Source: Devosia equisanguinis
GTDB lineage: Bacteria; Pseudomonadota; Alphaproteobacteria; Rhizobiales; Devosiaceae
Assembly: GCF_900631955.1 (NCBI RefSeq)
Contig: NZ_UZWD01000033.1
Location: 29,702 to 93,701, forward strand
Direction of reading: 5' to 3'
DNA: 64,000 nt
Shown: positions 7,699 through 19,224 of the stretch, in pieces
How positions within the stretch are numbered: position 1 is the first letter of the stretch
Layout: the number at the start of each line of letters is the position of its first letter
Notes under the pieces: generated by a model
What the model saw: only the letters and a program-made list of their open reading frames with translations
Databases searched by the model: none
Told to the model about the DNA's origin: nothing
Position numbers and translations under genes: made by a program

Positions 7699-9108
7699 TC
7701 AGATGTGGATAGCCCCGTCGCCCAGGGCCAGTGCGGCTTCGCGGATGGCTTCTGACAGGGTCGGGTGGGCATGGGTGGTGCGCGCCAGATCTTCGGAGGC
7801 ACCGGAGAATTCCATCAGCGTCACCAGTTCGTGGATCATCTCGCCGGCATTCTTGCCCACGATATGAGCACCCAGGACGCGGTCGGTCTGCACATCGGCG
7901 AGAATTTTGACAAAACCCTGTGTCGCCAGCATCGCCTTGGCGCGGCCATTGGCGGTGAAGGGGAATTTGCCGATCTTGTATTCGACGCCTTCGGCCTTGA
8001 GCTCGTCCTCGGTCTTGCCCACCGAAGCCACTTCCGGATTGGTATAGACCACCGACGGAATGGCGGCATAGTTCACATGGCCGGCCTGGCCGGAGAGGAT
8101 TTCGGCAACGGCAATGCCCTCGTCCTCGGCCTTGTGCGCCAGCATTGGGCCGGCAATCACGTCGCCAATGGCATAGATACCGTCGACCGAGCTCTTGTAA
8201 TGCGCATCGACGCGGACCCGGCCACGCTCGTCCAGCGCCACGCCAGCGAGGTCGAGGCCCAGCCCTTCGGTAAACGGCTTACGGCCGATGGCCACCAGAA
8301 CGACATTAGCGTCGAGCAGTTCGGCGTCACCACCCTTTGCCGGTTCGACCCGCACCTTGAGCGCACCATCGTCCTGCTTATCGACGCCGGCAACCTTGCT
8401 CGAGAGCTTGAATTCCATGCCCTGCTTCTGCAGCATGCGCTGGAACTGGCGGGCCACTTCGCTGTCCATGCCCGGCAGGATACGGTCGAGATATTCGACC
8501 ACGGTGACCTGGGAGCCAAGACGCTGCCACACCGAGCCCAATTCGAGTCCGATCACGCCGGCGCCGATGACGACGAGCTTGTTCGGCACCTTGTCGAGGC
8601 TGATACCGCCGGTCGAGGTAACCACGGTCTTCTCGTCGATATCGATGCCCGGCAGGTTCGCCGATACGGAACCGGTGGCGATGACGATATTCTTGGTCGA
8701 AATCTCGGTCTGCGGTCCGCTTTGCGGCGTCACCAGCACCCGTCCGGGGGCCGCGATCGAGCCGATGCCGCGGAACACGGCGATCTTGTTCTTCTTGAAC
8801 AGATAATCCACGCCGCCGACATTGGAGGCGACCGTTTCGGTCTTGTGGTTCATCATCTGCGGAAGGTTGAGCTGCGGGGCCGGAATATCGATGCCCAGCG
8901 CCTTGAAGCCGTGACCGGCTTCCTCGAACAGCTCGGAAGCATGCAGCAGTGCCTTGGAGGGGATGCAGCCGATATTGAGGCAGGTGCCACCCAGTGTCGG
9001 CCACTTCTCGACCACGGCCACCTTCATGCCCAGCTGTGCCGCACGGATGGCGCAGACATAGCCGCCCGGTCCCGAGCCGATGATGGTGAGGTCGAATTGA
9101 TCTGCCAT
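7699..9108 (-). CDS. lpd: Dihydrolipoyl dehydrogenase (E3)
   Basis: A 469-residue flavoprotein that reoxidises lipoamide on 2-oxoacid dehydrogenase complexes, here surely the 2-oxoglutarate complex encoded upstream. It has an N-terminal FAD motif [17 protein letters not shown], the redox disulfide [13 protein letters not shown], an NAD-binding [13 protein letters not shown], a second FAD block [20 protein letters not shown], and the C-terminal catalytic HAHPTLSEA. The length is standard. It is the last TCA gene of the cluster and is separated from odhB by five unrelated genes. A clear terminator follows it. Confidence 0.97.
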   Translation of the reverse strand: MADQFDLTIIGSGPGGYVCAIRAAQLGMKVAVVEKWPTLGGTCLNIGCIPSKALLHASELFEEAGHGFKALGIDIPAPQLNLPQMMNHKTETVASNVGGVDYLFKKNKIAVFRGIGSIAAPGRVLVTPQSGPQTEISTKNIVIATGSVSANLPGIDIDEKTVVTSTGGISLDKVPNKLVVIGAGVIGLELGSVWQRLGSQVTVVEYLDRILPGMDSEVARQFQRMLQKQGMEFKLSSKVAGVDKQDDGALKVRVEPAKGGDAELLDANVVLVAIGRKPFTEGLGLDLAGVALDERGRVRVDAHYKSSVDGIYAIGDVIAGPMLAHKAEDEGIAVAEILSGQAGHVNYAAIPSVVYTNPEVASVGKTEDELKAEGVEYKIGKFPFTANGRAKAMLATQGFVKILADVQTDRVLGAHIVGKNAGEMIHELVTLMEFSGASEDLARTTHAHPTLSEAIREAALALGDGAIHI

Positions 9109-9128
9109 GGTAAGAAACCCCGAAACTG

Positions 9129-9761
9129 TTAGCGCTGCTGTGCCAGCGCGACACGAACCGCCAGCGCCAGAAATGTAATGCCGGTAACCCGATTAAACCA
9201 CCGGCCGGCGCGGAAAAAGCCCTGCCGCACCGAATGGGTCGTAAAGAAAACCGAGACCAGTGCAAACCAGGCAAAAAGCATGATGCTCATGCTCGCCACA
9301 TAAATCACCTTTACATTGCCCGCCGTATGCACGGAGACCAAGGACGTGAACAGGGCGAGGAAGAACAACACCGCTTTTGGATTGAGAAGATTGGTGAGGA
9401 ACCCCAGCGCAAAGGCGGCCATGTCGCCGCGCGGGCTCTCGCCACCTTCCGCAATGCTGGGCGGCTGCGGCGGCGGACTGCGCAACGCCGCGATGGCGAG
9501 CCAGACGAGATAGGCCGCGCCTGCCCATTTGAGAATGTTGAAGGCTAGCAGCGATTGGCCCACCAGCACGCCGACGCCCAGAAGCGTGTAGCTGCCATGC
9601 ACCAGGATCGACGTGGCAACACCGGCCGAAGTAAACAGCGCCGCGCGCCGGCCATGCACCACCGATTGGCGCAAGACCATGGCGAAATCGGCGCCCGGAA
9701 TAACCGCATTGATGCCAAAAGCCAGCATCAGGCCTGCAAATTCCAGCCAGGGGAAGGTCAT
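9129..9761 (-). CDS. LysE/RhtB family amino-acid or metabolite exporter
   Basis: A 210-residue membrane protein with about six hydrophobic segments. The N-terminal region contains [19 protein letters not shown], the LysE-family signature (usual form NPGP, here IPGAD), and GLGVATS-like glycine/serine patterns follow. The motif [15 protein letters not shown] near residue 115 is the second family signature. Members export amino acids or related small molecules. A GTG one codon earlier (9764) is an alternative start. It lies 20 bases upstream of lpd on the same strand, so the two may be cotranscribed, though no functional link is evident. Confidence 0.88.
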   Translation of the reverse strand: MTFPWLEFAGLMLAFGINAVIPGADFAMVLRQSVVHGRRAALFTSAGVATSILVHGSYTLLGVGVLVGQSLLAFNILKWAGAAYLVWLAIAALRSPPPQPPSIAEGGESPRGDMAAFALGFLTNLLNPKAVLFFLALFTSLVSVHTAGNVKVIYVASMSIMLFAWFALVSVFFTTHSVRQGFFRAGRWFNRVTGITFLALAVRVALAQQR

Positions 9762-9862
9762 CACTGCTACCGCGCGTTAGTGGGCGGCAAAGCGTTACAC
9801 CAGCCAAACCGCCCCGGCAATGCGGCCGCCGATAGCCTCCCCTGCCCGATGGGCAAGGGCGG

Positions 9863-10264
9863 CTAGAAGGCCACCCCGACAAACAGGAGCACGAGGCCAA
9901 TCAGCGACACCATCCAGATGCCGGAACGCAGAAGAGGAATGTCGATGAAATAGCCTGGAATATAGGCCCAGCGTGCCCAGAACCACAATTGCGCACCCCA
10001 TTGCGTCAGGCTATCGGAGCGCCCCGACAGTTCGGTGGCCACCGCCAGCGCAATGAAGATGCCATAGGTCTCGAGGAAATTGCGCAGCGCGCGATTGCCC
10101 CGTGCTGCCCATTTGTTTGGCGGCCGCTCATTATCACGCTGGCTGCCGGCAAATTTGATGCCATAGTCGAGGCGATAGGCAGTGGATTGCACCATCACAT
10201 AGGCAAAAGCCAGCGCGGCACTCCAGGTCAGCAGGGTCAACTCGACGCTCACATTCATCTCCAT
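9863..10264 (-). CDS. MAPEG-family membrane protein
   Basis: A 133-residue protein with four hydrophobic segments. The block ARGNRALRNFLETYGIFIAL (residues 54-73) is the MAPEG signature (membrane-associated proteins in eicosanoid and glutathione metabolism), where the RxxR..N..E residues contribute to the glutathione site. Bacterial members of this branch are largely uncharacterised. The start is uncertain: ATG at 10264 or the in-frame ATG at 10258; neither has an ideally spaced RBS. Confidence 0.82.
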   Translation of the reverse strand: MEMNVSVELTLLTWSAALAFAYVMVQSTAYRLDYGIKFAGSQRDNERPPNKWAARGNRALRNFLETYGIFIALAVATELSGRSDSLTQWGAQLWFWARWAYIPGYFIDIPLLRSGIWMVSLIGLVLLFVGVAF

Positions 10265-10307
10265 GCATCAGGGTCTGCCAATAGAACGGCGGGCCCATCC
10301 TGCCGGA

Positions 10308-10802
10308 TCACTGGCAATCGAGCAACTCGAAGGCATCGCCAGGCGATACGTCCCCGTCCCACTCGGTGCTGCGATAGTTCGAATACCAGAGGCTGACCGC
10401 CAGTTGCGGCAGGATCACCTGTTCGGGCGCCTTGCCCCCGCGCTCTATATCGAGAAAGCGCACCTTGCCGTCATAGATGCCATAGATGGATGGGTGGTCT
10501 GTTTCGACGAGGAAAGTACATTGCTCGGTGCTGTCCGCTGCGCACGGCCCGGAAATCGACCAGAGCGGCGCCCCAAAACCATTGGGCACGCTGACGCCAC
10601 CCTCCAGCACTACATCGGAATTGGGCATTTCGATATAGAAGGCCGCCGTCTGGTTGGCGGGCGCGATCTGCGGCACCCGCTTGAAGGTCAGCCACCAGGG
10701 CGCGTCGGGCTGCTTGTAGCGCGCATTGGCCAGTGTGCACTCGGTGGCCATGCCGGTGCTGCAGAGGATGACAGAAAGGAAAAATGCCGACAGGACACGC
10801 AT
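10308..10802 (-). CDS. Secreted hypothetical protein
   Basis: A 164-residue protein with an N-terminal signal peptide (MRVLSAFFLSVILCSTGMA, likely cleavage near residue 19). The predicted mature chain has four cysteines (near residues 22, 87, 95 and 163), suggesting two disulfides in the periplasm. It is rich in aromatic and beta-type segments (SLWYSNYRSTEWDGDV). I recognise no family. It is followed 43 bases downstream by the MAPEG gene on the same strand. Confidence 0.72.
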   Translation of the reverse strand: MRVLSAFFLSVILCSTGMATECTLANARYKQPDAPWWLTFKRVPQIAPANQTAAFYIEMPNSDVVLEGGVSVPNGFGAPLWSISGPCAADSTEQCTFLVETDHPSIYGIYDGKVRFLDIERGGKAPEQVILPQLAVSLWYSNYRSTEWDGDVSPGDAFELLDCQ

Positions 10803-10875
10803 GGGACGATCTCCGGGGAGCCTGTCCGCGAAGAAATCACGCCCGCACTCAGCCTCCTACCCCGTTACAGGGGGA

Positions 10876-11325
10876 TCAGGAGGCCGAAATCTCCTGCGCG
10901 CGCTTCAGTGCTGCGGGCAGTTGCCGGTCGATATCGAGCGCGCCTGTTTCCACCTGCTCGAGAAAGGCGCGGCAGAAGCTGCCCTTATCGCCGGCCTGGT
11001 TATAAGCGGTCATGATCTGCGTGCCGCCATAGGTCTCGGCCGCCTTCTGCTGGCCTTCGGCGCCCCCGCCCAGCCGGGTGATGACCCGGTCGGCGAGATC
11101 GAGAAAGCCGATATTGCGCAGATACCAGTTTTCCGCCGCCAGCTTGTAGCTGCCGTCGAGGCCAGTGGTTTCGTAGCAATGGGTGGTCATGACATTGACG
11201 ATGGCCTGCGAGCCGTGAAAGGCCATCAGCTCGCCGATCAGTGCGGTATTTTCGGTATCGTTCTGCGCCAGAGCGGGCGCGACAAGGCCCAGAAATGCAA
11301 CGGCCAGGGCAGCAGTTTTACGCAA
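10876..11325 (-). CDS. Secreted hypothetical protein
   Basis: A 149-residue protein with a signal peptide (LRKTAALAVAFLGLVAPALAQ, cleavage after ALA). The mature chain is helical, with two cysteines (near residues 50 and 118) and a tract YGGTQIMTAYNQAGDKGSF. The proposed start is a TTG at 11325 preceded by GGAG eight bases upstream, giving an ideal signal peptide. A longer reading from a TTG at 11349 lacks an RBS. No ATG start is available. I do not recognise the family. It may share a transcript with the next secreted protein 73 bases downstream. Confidence 0.68.
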   Translation of the reverse strand: MRKTAALAVAFLGLVAPALAQNDTENTALIGELMAFHGSQAIVNVMTTHCYETTGLDGSYKLAAENWYLRNIGFLDLADRVITRLGGGAEGQQKAAETYGGTQIMTAYNQAGDKGSFCRAFLEQVETGALDIDRQLPAALKRAQEISAS

Positions 11326-11469
11326 CGCGAAATCTCCAGGTCGGGGCAATCCATCGCGCTTTTCATAGGGGCCGGGACCCTTAACAGAGTCTTAGTATTT
11401 CATCCGGACGCCCATCACGAAAATGCGAATGCAAACGATATCCCTGTAAACCACAGAAGTGCGGTTCAA

Positions 11470-12228
11470 TCAGGGCAGGCTTGCCCGCCCACCGGTCACC
11501 GACAGGATCGATCCGGGGGTATAGCTGGACGCATCCGACAATAGCCAGACAATGGCCTCGGCGACCTCGTGGGCCGTGCCCGCGCGTTTGACGGGGATGG
11601 CCTCGATCATGCGCGCAACCCGGTCCGGATCGCCACCCGAGGCATGAATATCGGTCTCGATAACCCCGGGGCGGACGGCATTGACCCGCACGCCATGTTC
11701 GGCCACTTCCAAAGCCAGCCCGACCGTAAAACTGTCAATGGCGCCTTTGGCGGCCGCATAATCCACATACATATTGGCACCACCCAGCTTGGCAGCACCG
11801 GAGGTGAGATTGACGATGCTGCCGCCGGTGCCACCATGGGCCCGCGACAGGCGCCGCACCGCCTGCCCCGCGCACAGCATCGCGCCATAGACATTGATAG
11901 CGAACATGCGTTCAAGCCGGGCGAGGTCCACGTCCTCTACCCGCATCGCCACATCGACCACACCCGCATTGTTGACCAGACCCTTGAGCGGTCCCAAAGC
12001 ATCCGCCGCGTTGAAGATGCGCTCTATGTCCTCGGGCTTGGATACATCGCCTTGCACGGCAACACTCTTGCGCCCAGCACGGATGATTTGGGCACAGACG
12101 GCCTCGGCGGCAGCCAGATTACCGGCATAATTGACAACCACATCGAAGCCGCGCTCGGCCGCAAGGATGGCACTTGCCGCACCGATGCCGCGCGATCCGC
12201 CGGTGATCACGACCACCCCGTTATTCAT
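11470..12228 (-). CDS. SDR-family oxidoreductase (YgfF-like, glucose 1-dehydrogenase-type)
   Basis: A 252-residue classical short-chain dehydrogenase. It has the cofactor motif TGGSRGIGAA near residue 9, NNAG near 87, a Ser in NLTSGAAKLGG, and the active-site YxxxK as YAAAK near 156. The NYAG after beta-2 suggests NADP preference, as in YgfF-type enzymes. The substrate is unknown. The gene starts 11 bases beyond the odhB terminator hairpin, so it either has its own promoter or receives readthrough. The ATG at 12228 was chosen; upstream in-frame starts lack an RBS. Confidence 0.87.
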   Translation of the reverse strand: MNNGVVVITGGSRGIGAASAILAAERGFDVVVNYAGNLAAAEAVCAQIIRAGRKSVAVQGDVSKPEDIERIFNAADALGPLKGLVNNAGVVDVAMRVEDVDLARLERMFAINVYGAMLCAGQAVRRLSRAHGGTGGSIVNLTSGAAKLGGANMYVDYAAAKGAIDSFTVGLALEVAEHGVRVNAVRPGVIETDIHASGGDPDRVARMIEAIPVKRAGTAHEVAEAIVWLLSDASSYTPGSILSVTGGRASLP

Positions 12229-12238
12229 CCGGCCCCCC

Positions 12239-12271
12239 AAAAAGATGAGGCCGGGGACTTGCCCCGGCCTC
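12239..12271 (-). terminator. Rho-independent terminator after odhB
   Basis: On the minus strand GAGGCCGGGG and CCCCGGCCTC form a perfect 10-bp stem with a 5-base loop, followed by ATC and five U residues. It begins eight bases after the odhB stop and ends the sucA-odhB transcript before the unrelated SDR gene. Confidence 0.88.
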
Positions 12272-12279
12272 GACGGACC

Positions 12280-13554
12280 TTAGAGATCGAGCACCAGCCG
12301 CTCGGGCGCCTCAAGGCTTTCCTTGACGCGAACCAGGAAGGTGACGGCTTCCTTGCCGTCGACGATGCGGTGATCATAGCTGAGCGCCAGATACATCATC
12401 GGGCGGATGACGATCTGACCGCCGACCACGACAGGACGCTCCTGGATCTTGTGCATGCCCAGAATACCCGACTGCGGGGCATTGAGGATCGGGGTCGACA
12501 TCAGCGAGCCATAGACACCACCATTGGAGATGGTGAAGGTGCCGCCCTGCATGTCGGCCATCGACAGCTGCCCATCGCGGGCCTTCCTGCCGAGATTGCC
12601 AATTTCCTTTTCGATCTCGGCGATCGACATCTGGTCGGCATTGCGCACCACCGGAACCACAAGGCCCTTGTCGGTGCCGACAGCGACGCCGATATGGGCG
12701 TATTGCTTGTAGATCAGGTCATCGCCATCGATCTCGGCATTGACGGCCGGGATTTCCTTGAGCGCATGCACCACGGCCTTGGTGAAGAAGCCCATGAAGC
12801 CCAGCTTGACGCCATGCTTCTTCTCGAACAGGTCCTTGTACTGGTTGCGCAGGTCCATCACCGGCTTCATGTCCACCTCGTTGAAGGTGGTCAGCATGGC
12901 GGCGGTGTTCTGCGCATCCTTGAGGCGGCGCGCAATGGTCTGGCGCAGGCGGGTCATCTTCACGCGCTCTTCGCGCGACGCGTCATCGGCGGCAACCGGA
13001 GCGCGCGGCGCGGGAGAAGGCGCCGGAGCGGCGGGCTTTGCAGCAGGAGCCGGAGCGGGGGCAGCAGCAGGCGCGGCGGCGGGCGCCGGACGGGCCAGGG
13101 CCGAGAGCACATCTTCCTTGAGCACCTGACCAGACTTGCCGGAACCGGCAATGCCGGCGGCGTCGAGATTGTTCTCGTTGATCAGCTTCTGCGCCGAGGG
13201 AGCCGGAGCCCGGTCGGTCGGCTTGACCGGCTCGGGACCGGCAGCATTGGCGGCAGGAACTTCGGTCTTGGCCGGTGTCGGAGCGGCAGCGGCGGGCGTC
13301 GAGGCGGCAGCAGCGGCACCGGCAGCAATGGCACCCAGCAGTGCCCCGACATCGACGGTTTCGCCCGGCTGGGCAGCGATGGCTTCGAGAACGCCTGAAG
13401 CGGGCGCCGGAACCTCGATGGTAACCTTGTCGGTTTCGAGCTCGACAATGGGCTCATCGGCAGCGACGGCGTCGCCCACCTTCTTGTACCACTGACCGAT
13501 GGTTGCCTCGGTGACGCTTTCGCCCAGCGTCGGCACGCGGATTTCTGTCGACAT
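12280..13554 (-). CDS. odhB: 2-oxoglutarate dehydrogenase E2, dihydrolipoyllysine succinyltransferase
   Basis: A 424-residue core enzyme of the 2-oxoglutarate dehydrogenase complex. An N-terminal lipoyl domain (residues 1-75) carries the lipoylated lysine K43 in [11 protein letters not shown]. An Ala/Pro-rich linker follows, then a peripheral subunit-binding domain (about 130-170, [11 protein letters not shown]...GQVLKEDVL), a second Ala/Pro linker, and the catalytic acyltransferase domain ending in [16 protein letters not shown] with the HxxxD active site. The order and length are typical. It lies 80 bases after sucA in the same direction and is closed by a terminator. Confidence 0.97.
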   Translation of the reverse strand: MSTEIRVPTLGESVTEATIGQWYKKVGDAVAADEPIVELETDKVTIEVPAPASGVLEAIAAQPGETVDVGALLGAIAAGAAAAASTPAAAAPTPAKTEVPAANAAGPEPVKPTDRAPAPSAQKLINENNLDAAGIAGSGKSGQVLKEDVLSALARPAPAAAPAAAPAPAPAAKPAAPAPSPAPRAPVAADDASREERVKMTRLRQTIARRLKDAQNTAAMLTTFNEVDMKPVMDLRNQYKDLFEKKHGVKLGFMGFFTKAVVHALKEIPAVNAEIDGDDLIYKQYAHIGVAVGTDKGLVVPVVRNADQMSIAEIEKEIGNLGRKARDGQLSMADMQGGTFTISNGGVYGSLMSTPILNAPQSGILGMHKIQERPVVVGGQIVIRPMMYLALSYDHRIVDGKEAVTFLVRVKESLEAPERLVLDL

Positions 13555-13634
13555 TGAGTATGTCCTTCTTTTTCAGGCCGGAGCGCCTTCGTCCTAGGGA
13601 CGAATGTGGCGCTCTTTATGTCATGTCACAAGGC

Positions 13635-16600
13635 TTATGAGCCCAGCGCGTCATCGAGGAATGCCTGGAGCTGTTCCAGGTGCACGCTCATGCGGCCGGT
13701 AGCCGGCGAGGCAGCAGCGGCGCGGCCGGTATAGCGAACGCGCTGGTTGCCACGGCCCATCTGGTCGAACACCCATTCCACATAGGGTTGGATGAAGGCC
13801 CAGGCCCCCATATTGCGCGGCTCTTCCTGGCACCAGATCACTTCCGCATTGGGGAAGCGGCTCAATTCATCCAGCAGTGCTTTGGCCGGGAACGGATAGA
13901 GCTGCTCGACGCGCAGCAGATAGACATCGTCGATGCCCTTCTTCTCGCGGTCTTCGAGCAGGTCGTAATAGACCTTGCCCGTGCATAGCACCACGCGACG
14001 GATCTTCTCGTCGCTTTGCAGCCGAATAGTGGTCTTGGGCAGGCCCGGGGCCTCGGCATCGTCCCAGAGCAGGCGATGGAAGACGCTGTCCGGACCCAGT
14101 TCCACCAGACCCGAGACGGCGCGCTTGTGGCGCAAGAGGCTCTTCGGCGTCATCAGGATCAGCGGCTTGCGGAAGTCGCGCTTCAGCTGACGGCGCAGGA
14201 TGTGGAAATAGTTGGCCGGTGTCGTGCAGTTGGCGACCTGCATATTGTCTTCCGCGCACAGCTGCAAGAAGCGCTCGGGACGCGCGGAGGAGTGCTCCGG
14301 GCCCTGCCCTTCATAGCCATGCGGCAACAGCATCACGAGGCCCGACATGCGGAACCACTTGCGCTCGCCCGAGGAGATGAACTGGTCGATCACCACCTGC
14401 GCGCCGTTGACGAAGTCGCCGAACTGGGCTTCCCACAGCGTCAGCGCCTTGGGCTCGGAGAGCGAATAGCCATATTCAAAACCCAGCACCGCTTCTTCGG
14501 AGAGCATCGAATTGATGACCTCGTAGCGCGACTGATCGGGCGCCAGATTGTTGAGCGGCGTATAGGTCTTGTTGTCGACCTGCTGATCGTTGAGCACCGA
14601 ATGGCGCTGGCTGAAGGTGCCGCGTTCGCAATCCTGGCCGGAAAGGCGCACGGGATGGCCTTCGGTCACCAGCGTGCCGAAAGCCAGTGCCTCGGCGGTT
14701 GCCCAGTCGATGCCCTCGCCGGACTCGATCGCCGCCAGGCGATTGTCCATGAAGCGCTTGACCGTGCGGTGCACGTTGAAGTCGGCGGGAACCTGGGTGA
14801 GCTTGGTGCCGATCTCGACCAGCCTGTCGAGGGCGACACCGGTTTCGCCACGGCGCGGACCTTCGTCATGCGCCGGCTTGAAGCTCTTCCACTGGCCATC
14901 GAGCCAGTCGGCCTTGTTCGGACGATAGTCCTGGCCGGCTTCGAATTCAGTTTCGAGGCGCGCCTTCCAGTCGGCCTTGAGCTGGTCGATATCGGTCTGG
15001 GTCAGCAGGCCCTCGCCCACCAGCTTTGCCGAATACAGTTCCAAGGTGGTCTGGTGCGACCGGATCTTGGAATACATCAGAGGCTGGGTGAAGCTGGGCT
15101 CGTCGCCTTCATTATGGCCGAAGCGACGATAGCAGAACATGTCGATGACGACAGGCTTGCCGAACTTCTGGCGATATTCGACCGCGACCTTGGCGGCAAA
15201 GACAACCGCTTCCGGATCGTCGCCGTTCACATGCAGCACCGGCGCCTCGATCATCTTGGCGACATCGGTCGGATAGGGCGAGGAGCGCGAATAGATCGGC
15301 GAGGTGGTGAAGCCGATCTGATTGTTGATCACGAAATGGATCGAGCCACCCGTGCGGTGCCCCTTGAGGCCCGACAGGCCCAGGCACTCGGCAATAACGC
15401 CCTGCCCGGCAAAGGCAGCATCGCCATGGATCAGCAGCGGCAGCACCATGGAGCGGTCCGGCTTGCCGTCCTGCTCGATATTGACCAGCTTGCCATCGGG
15501 GGCAATGTGCTGGTCCTGCTTGGCGCGCGACTTGCCCAGCACCACCGGATCGACGATCTCGAGATGGGAGGGATTGGCAGTCAGCGACAGGTGCACCTTG
15601 TTGCCGTCGAATTCGCGGTCCGAGGAAGCACCCAGATGGTACTTCACGTCGCCCGAACCTTCGACGTCGTCGGGATAGAAGGCGCCGCCCTTGAATTCGT
15701 GGAACAGCGCGCGATGCGGCTTGCTCAAAACCTGGGTGAGGACATTGAGACGGCCACGGTGGGCCATGCCCAAGACGATGTCCTTGATGCCCAGCGCGCC
15801 ACCGCGCTTGATGATCTGCTCCAGCGCCGGAATGGTGGCTTCGGCACCATCGAGGCCGAAGCGCTTGGTGCCGGTATATTTGACGTCGAGGAACTTCTCG
15901 AAGCCCTCGGCTTCGATCAGCTTGTTGAGGATGGCCTTCTTGCCCTCGGGCGTGAAGGTGATTTCCTTGTCCGGGCCCTCGATGCGCTCCTGGATCCACT
16001 GCTTGGCTTCGGGATCGGAGATATGCATGAACTCGATGCCAAGCGTACCGCAATAGGTGCGCTTGAGGATCGCCAGCATCTCGGGGAGCGTCGCGTATTC
16101 GAGGCCGAGATAGTTGTCGATGAAGATCTTGCGGGAATAATCGGCTTCGGTGAAGCCGTAGCTCGTCGGATCGAGCTCGGGCGCCGGCTCTTCGGCGCGC
16201 AGGTGCAGCGGATCGAGATCGGCGTGCAGGTGACCGCGCATGCGATAGGCACGGATCATCATGATGGCGCGGATAGAGTCGCGCGTGGCCTGCAACACTT
16301 CGGTAGCGGTGGGAGCGGGCTTGCCTTCCGCAGCGGCCTTCTTGGCTACGACCTTCTCAGTCTTGACCGCCACTTCGGCCCAGTTGCCGTCCAGGGCGCT
16401 GACCAATTCGCTGGCTTCGGCCTGCGGCCAGTCCTTGCGACCCCAGCTCGGACCGTCGGCGTTCTTGCGCGCCTCGTCCTGGCTATCGTCGAGACGGCTG
16501 AAGAAGCTGGCCCATGTCGCGTCAACGCTGGACGGGTCGCTCTTGAAGCGAGAATAGAGTTGTTCGATGTAGTCGGCATTCCCTCCGTAGAGGAAAGAAG

Positions 16601-16637
16601 TCAGCAAGAACGTGTCGTTCTTTTCCTGTCGTGTCAT
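13635..16637 (-). CDS. sucA: 2-oxoglutarate dehydrogenase E1 component
   Basis: A 1000-residue thiamine-diphosphate enzyme that decarboxylates 2-oxoglutarate and succinylates the E2 lipoyl group. It opens with the E1o-specific N-terminal region (FLLTSFLYGGNADYIEQLY). GMAHRGRLNVL near residue 293 and HGDAAFAGQGVIAECL near 404, with DMFCYRRFGHNEGDEP near 500, contribute to the ThDP/Mg site. It ends with the transketolase C-terminal domain (WCQEEPRNMGAW). Length is standard. It is transcribed with odhB. The 415-base upstream gap separates it from sucD and holds two inverted repeats that may be regulatory. Confidence 0.98.
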   Translation of the reverse strand: MTRQEKNDTFLLTSFLYGGNADYIEQLYSRFKSDPSSVDATWASFFSRLDDSQDEARKNADGPSWGRKDWPQAEASELVSALDGNWAEVAVKTEKVVAKKAAAEGKPAPTATEVLQATRDSIRAIMMIRAYRMRGHLHADLDPLHLRAEEPAPELDPTSYGFTEADYSRKIFIDNYLGLEYATLPEMLAILKRTYCGTLGIEFMHISDPEAKQWIQERIEGPDKEITFTPEGKKAILNKLIEAEGFEKFLDVKYTGTKRFGLDGAEATIPALEQIIKRGGALGIKDIVLGMAHRGRLNVLTQVLSKPHRALFHEFKGGAFYPDDVEGSGDVKYHLGASSDREFDGNKVHLSLTANPSHLEIVDPVVLGKSRAKQDQHIAPDGKLVNIEQDGKPDRSMVLPLLIHGDAAFAGQGVIAECLGLSGLKGHRTGGSIHFVINNQIGFTTSPIYSRSSPYPTDVAKMIEAPVLHVNGDDPEAVVFAAKVAVEYRQKFGKPVVIDMFCYRRFGHNEGDEPSFTQPLMYSKIRSHQTTLELYSAKLVGEGLLTQTDIDQLKADWKARLETEFEAGQDYRPNKADWLDGQWKSFKPAHDEGPRRGETGVALDRLVEIGTKLTQVPADFNVHRTVKRFMDNRLAAIESGEGIDWATAEALAFGTLVTEGHPVRLSGQDCERGTFSQRHSVLNDQQVDNKTYTPLNNLAPDQSRYEVINSMLSEEAVLGFEYGYSLSEPKALTLWEAQFGDFVNGAQVVIDQFISSGERKWFRMSGLVMLLPHGYEGQGPEHSSARPERFLQLCAEDNMQVANCTTPANYFHILRRQLKRDFRKPLILMTPKSLLRHKRAVSGLVELGPDSVFHRLLWDDAEAPGLPKTTIRLQSDEKIRRVVLCTGKVYYDLLEDREKKGIDDVYLLRVEQLYPFPAKALLDELSRFPNAEVIWCQEEPRNMGAWAFIQPYVEWVFDQMGRGNQRVRYTGRAAAASPATGRMSVHLEQLQAFLDDALGS

Positions 16638-17052
16638 CGCTTGTGTCGCAGGACTTTGCGCCCCGCCATCCTTCTCAACGAACCGGGAGTGCCGGTTTCA
16701 CGCGGTCCTTAAATTGCTGCGGATACTGACCGCTTATCCTTAGTATCCTGTTAAGTGGAACGATCCCTGAGCAGGATCGTGGCTCGAATAGACTCATACC
16801 GTATTGAACGCCCGAGGGCTTATCACCGCTCTGTGTCCGAACCGCGACCTAACCGGGTTGCATCCGGCCAGTTTCGCTGATTGTCGCCCCGGCAAGGGCC
16901 GGGGCTCGTCATGAAATCTCAAGTAAATCGCGGCATTCGCCGAGATGACGCCACGGTAATGCAACCGACATGCCCCGCCATTCGAGCCTAGCTCTCATGG
17001 CCTGCTCGCCTCCAATCGCTCCACCGGAGCGATTGGCCCTGGGGGACGGCTC
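16638..17052. other. Intergenic region between sucD and sucA with four inverted repeats
   Basis: No credible gene is present. Two repeats lie close to sucA: GGATACT/AGTATCC at 16721-16748 and ACGATCC/GGATCGT at 16760-16780, in positions suitable for sucA control. Two GC-rich hairpins lie nearer sucD: GCCCCGGC/GCCGGGGC at 16886-16905 and a perfect 11-bp stem CCAATCGCTCC/GGAGCGATTGG at 17012-17036. The latter two lack U-tracts, so they may be transcript-stabilising or repeat elements. I could not assign a convincing sucA promoter. Confidence 0.6.
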
Positions 17053-17955
17053 TCAGCCCTTCAGCACATCCACAAGCGTGGTGCCAAGGCGCGCCGGCGA
17101 CGGCGAGACGCGAATGCCGGCCGCTTCCATCGCGGCGATCTTGGACTCCGCGTCGCCCTTGCCGCCCGAAACCACGGCGCCGGCATGGCCCATGGTCCGG
17201 CCCTTGGGAGCGGTGCGGCCCGCGATGAAACCGGCCATCGGCTTCTTGCGGCCCTTCTTGGCTTCGTCGATCAGGAACTGGGCGGCGTCTTCTTCGGCCG
17301 AACCGCCGATTTCGCCGATCATGATGATGGCTTCGGTGGCGTCGTCAGCCAGGAACATCTCCAGCACGTCGATGAACTCGGTGCCCTTGACCGGATCGCC
17401 GCCAATGCCGACCGCAGTGGTCTGGCCGAGGCCTTCGTTCGAGGTCTGGAACACTGCCTCATAGGTAAGCGTGCCCGAGCGCGAAACAATACCCACCGAA
17501 CCCTTGCGGAAAATCGAGCCCGGCATGATGCCGATCTTGCATTCTTCCGGGGTCAGGATGCCCGGGCAGTTGGGGCCGAGCAGTCGCGACTTGGAGCGGT
17601 CGAGGCGAGCCTTGACGCGCACCATGTCCATCACCGGGATACCTTCGGTGATGCAGGTGATGAACGGGATTTCGGCATCGATGGCTTCGATGATGGCATC
17701 GGCAGCACCGGCAGGCGGCACATAGATGACCGAAGCGTCCGCGCCGGTCTTTTCCTTGCCCTCGGCGACCGAAGCGAAGATCGGCAGGCTTTCACCCTTC
17801 GAACCGGTCCAGGTTTCGCCGCCCTTCTTGGGGTGGATACCGCCAACCATCTGCGTGCCATAATAGGCCAGCGCCTGTTCGGTGTGGAAGGTGCCGGTCT
17901 TGCCGGTCAGGCCCTGGACGAGGACCTTGGTGTTCTTATTGACGAGAATAGACAT
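17053..17955 (-). CDS. sucD: Succinyl-CoA synthetase alpha subunit
   Basis: A 300-residue subunit that carries the phosphohistidine of succinate-CoA ligase. Visible motifs include the N-terminal CoA-binding region ([26 protein letters not shown]) and [25 protein letters not shown] in the middle. The active-site histidine is in [16 protein letters not shown] near residue 246, followed by a typical C-terminus. Length is standard. It lies 18 bases after sucC on the same strand, forming the usual sucCD pair. Confidence 0.98.
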   Translation of the reverse strand: MSILVNKNTKVLVQGLTGKTGTFHTEQALAYYGTQMVGGIHPKKGGETWTGSKGESLPIFASVAEGKEKTGADASVIYVPPAGAADAIIEAIDAEIPFITCITEGIPVMDMVRVKARLDRSKSRLLGPNCPGILTPEECKIGIMPGSIFRKGSVGIVSRSGTLTYEAVFQTSNEGLGQTTAVGIGGDPVKGTEFIDVLEMFLADDATEAIIMIGEIGGSAEEDAAQFLIDEAKKGRKKPMAGFIAGRTAPKGRTMGHAGAVVSGGKGDAESKIAAMEAAGIRVSPSPARLGTTLVDVLKG

Positions 17956-17973
17956 CAGGTAAGGTCCTTCAAA

Positions 17974-19167
<1,194 letters not shown>

Positions 19168-19224
19168 TCTATTCCCCTTGGGTGGGCAGACGTAAGCCGG
19201 ACATTTCCAGAGACCGGAAAGGGC

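Noticed and set aside
14016..16712. Plus-strand open frame of about 900 codons opposite sucA
   Set aside because: The minus strand encodes full-length SucA with all motifs; the opposite frame is low complexity and without family features.
17012..17036. Perfect 11-bp hairpin after sucD as an intrinsic terminator
   Set aside because: No U-tract follows on the minus strand; it is recorded as an inverted repeat only.
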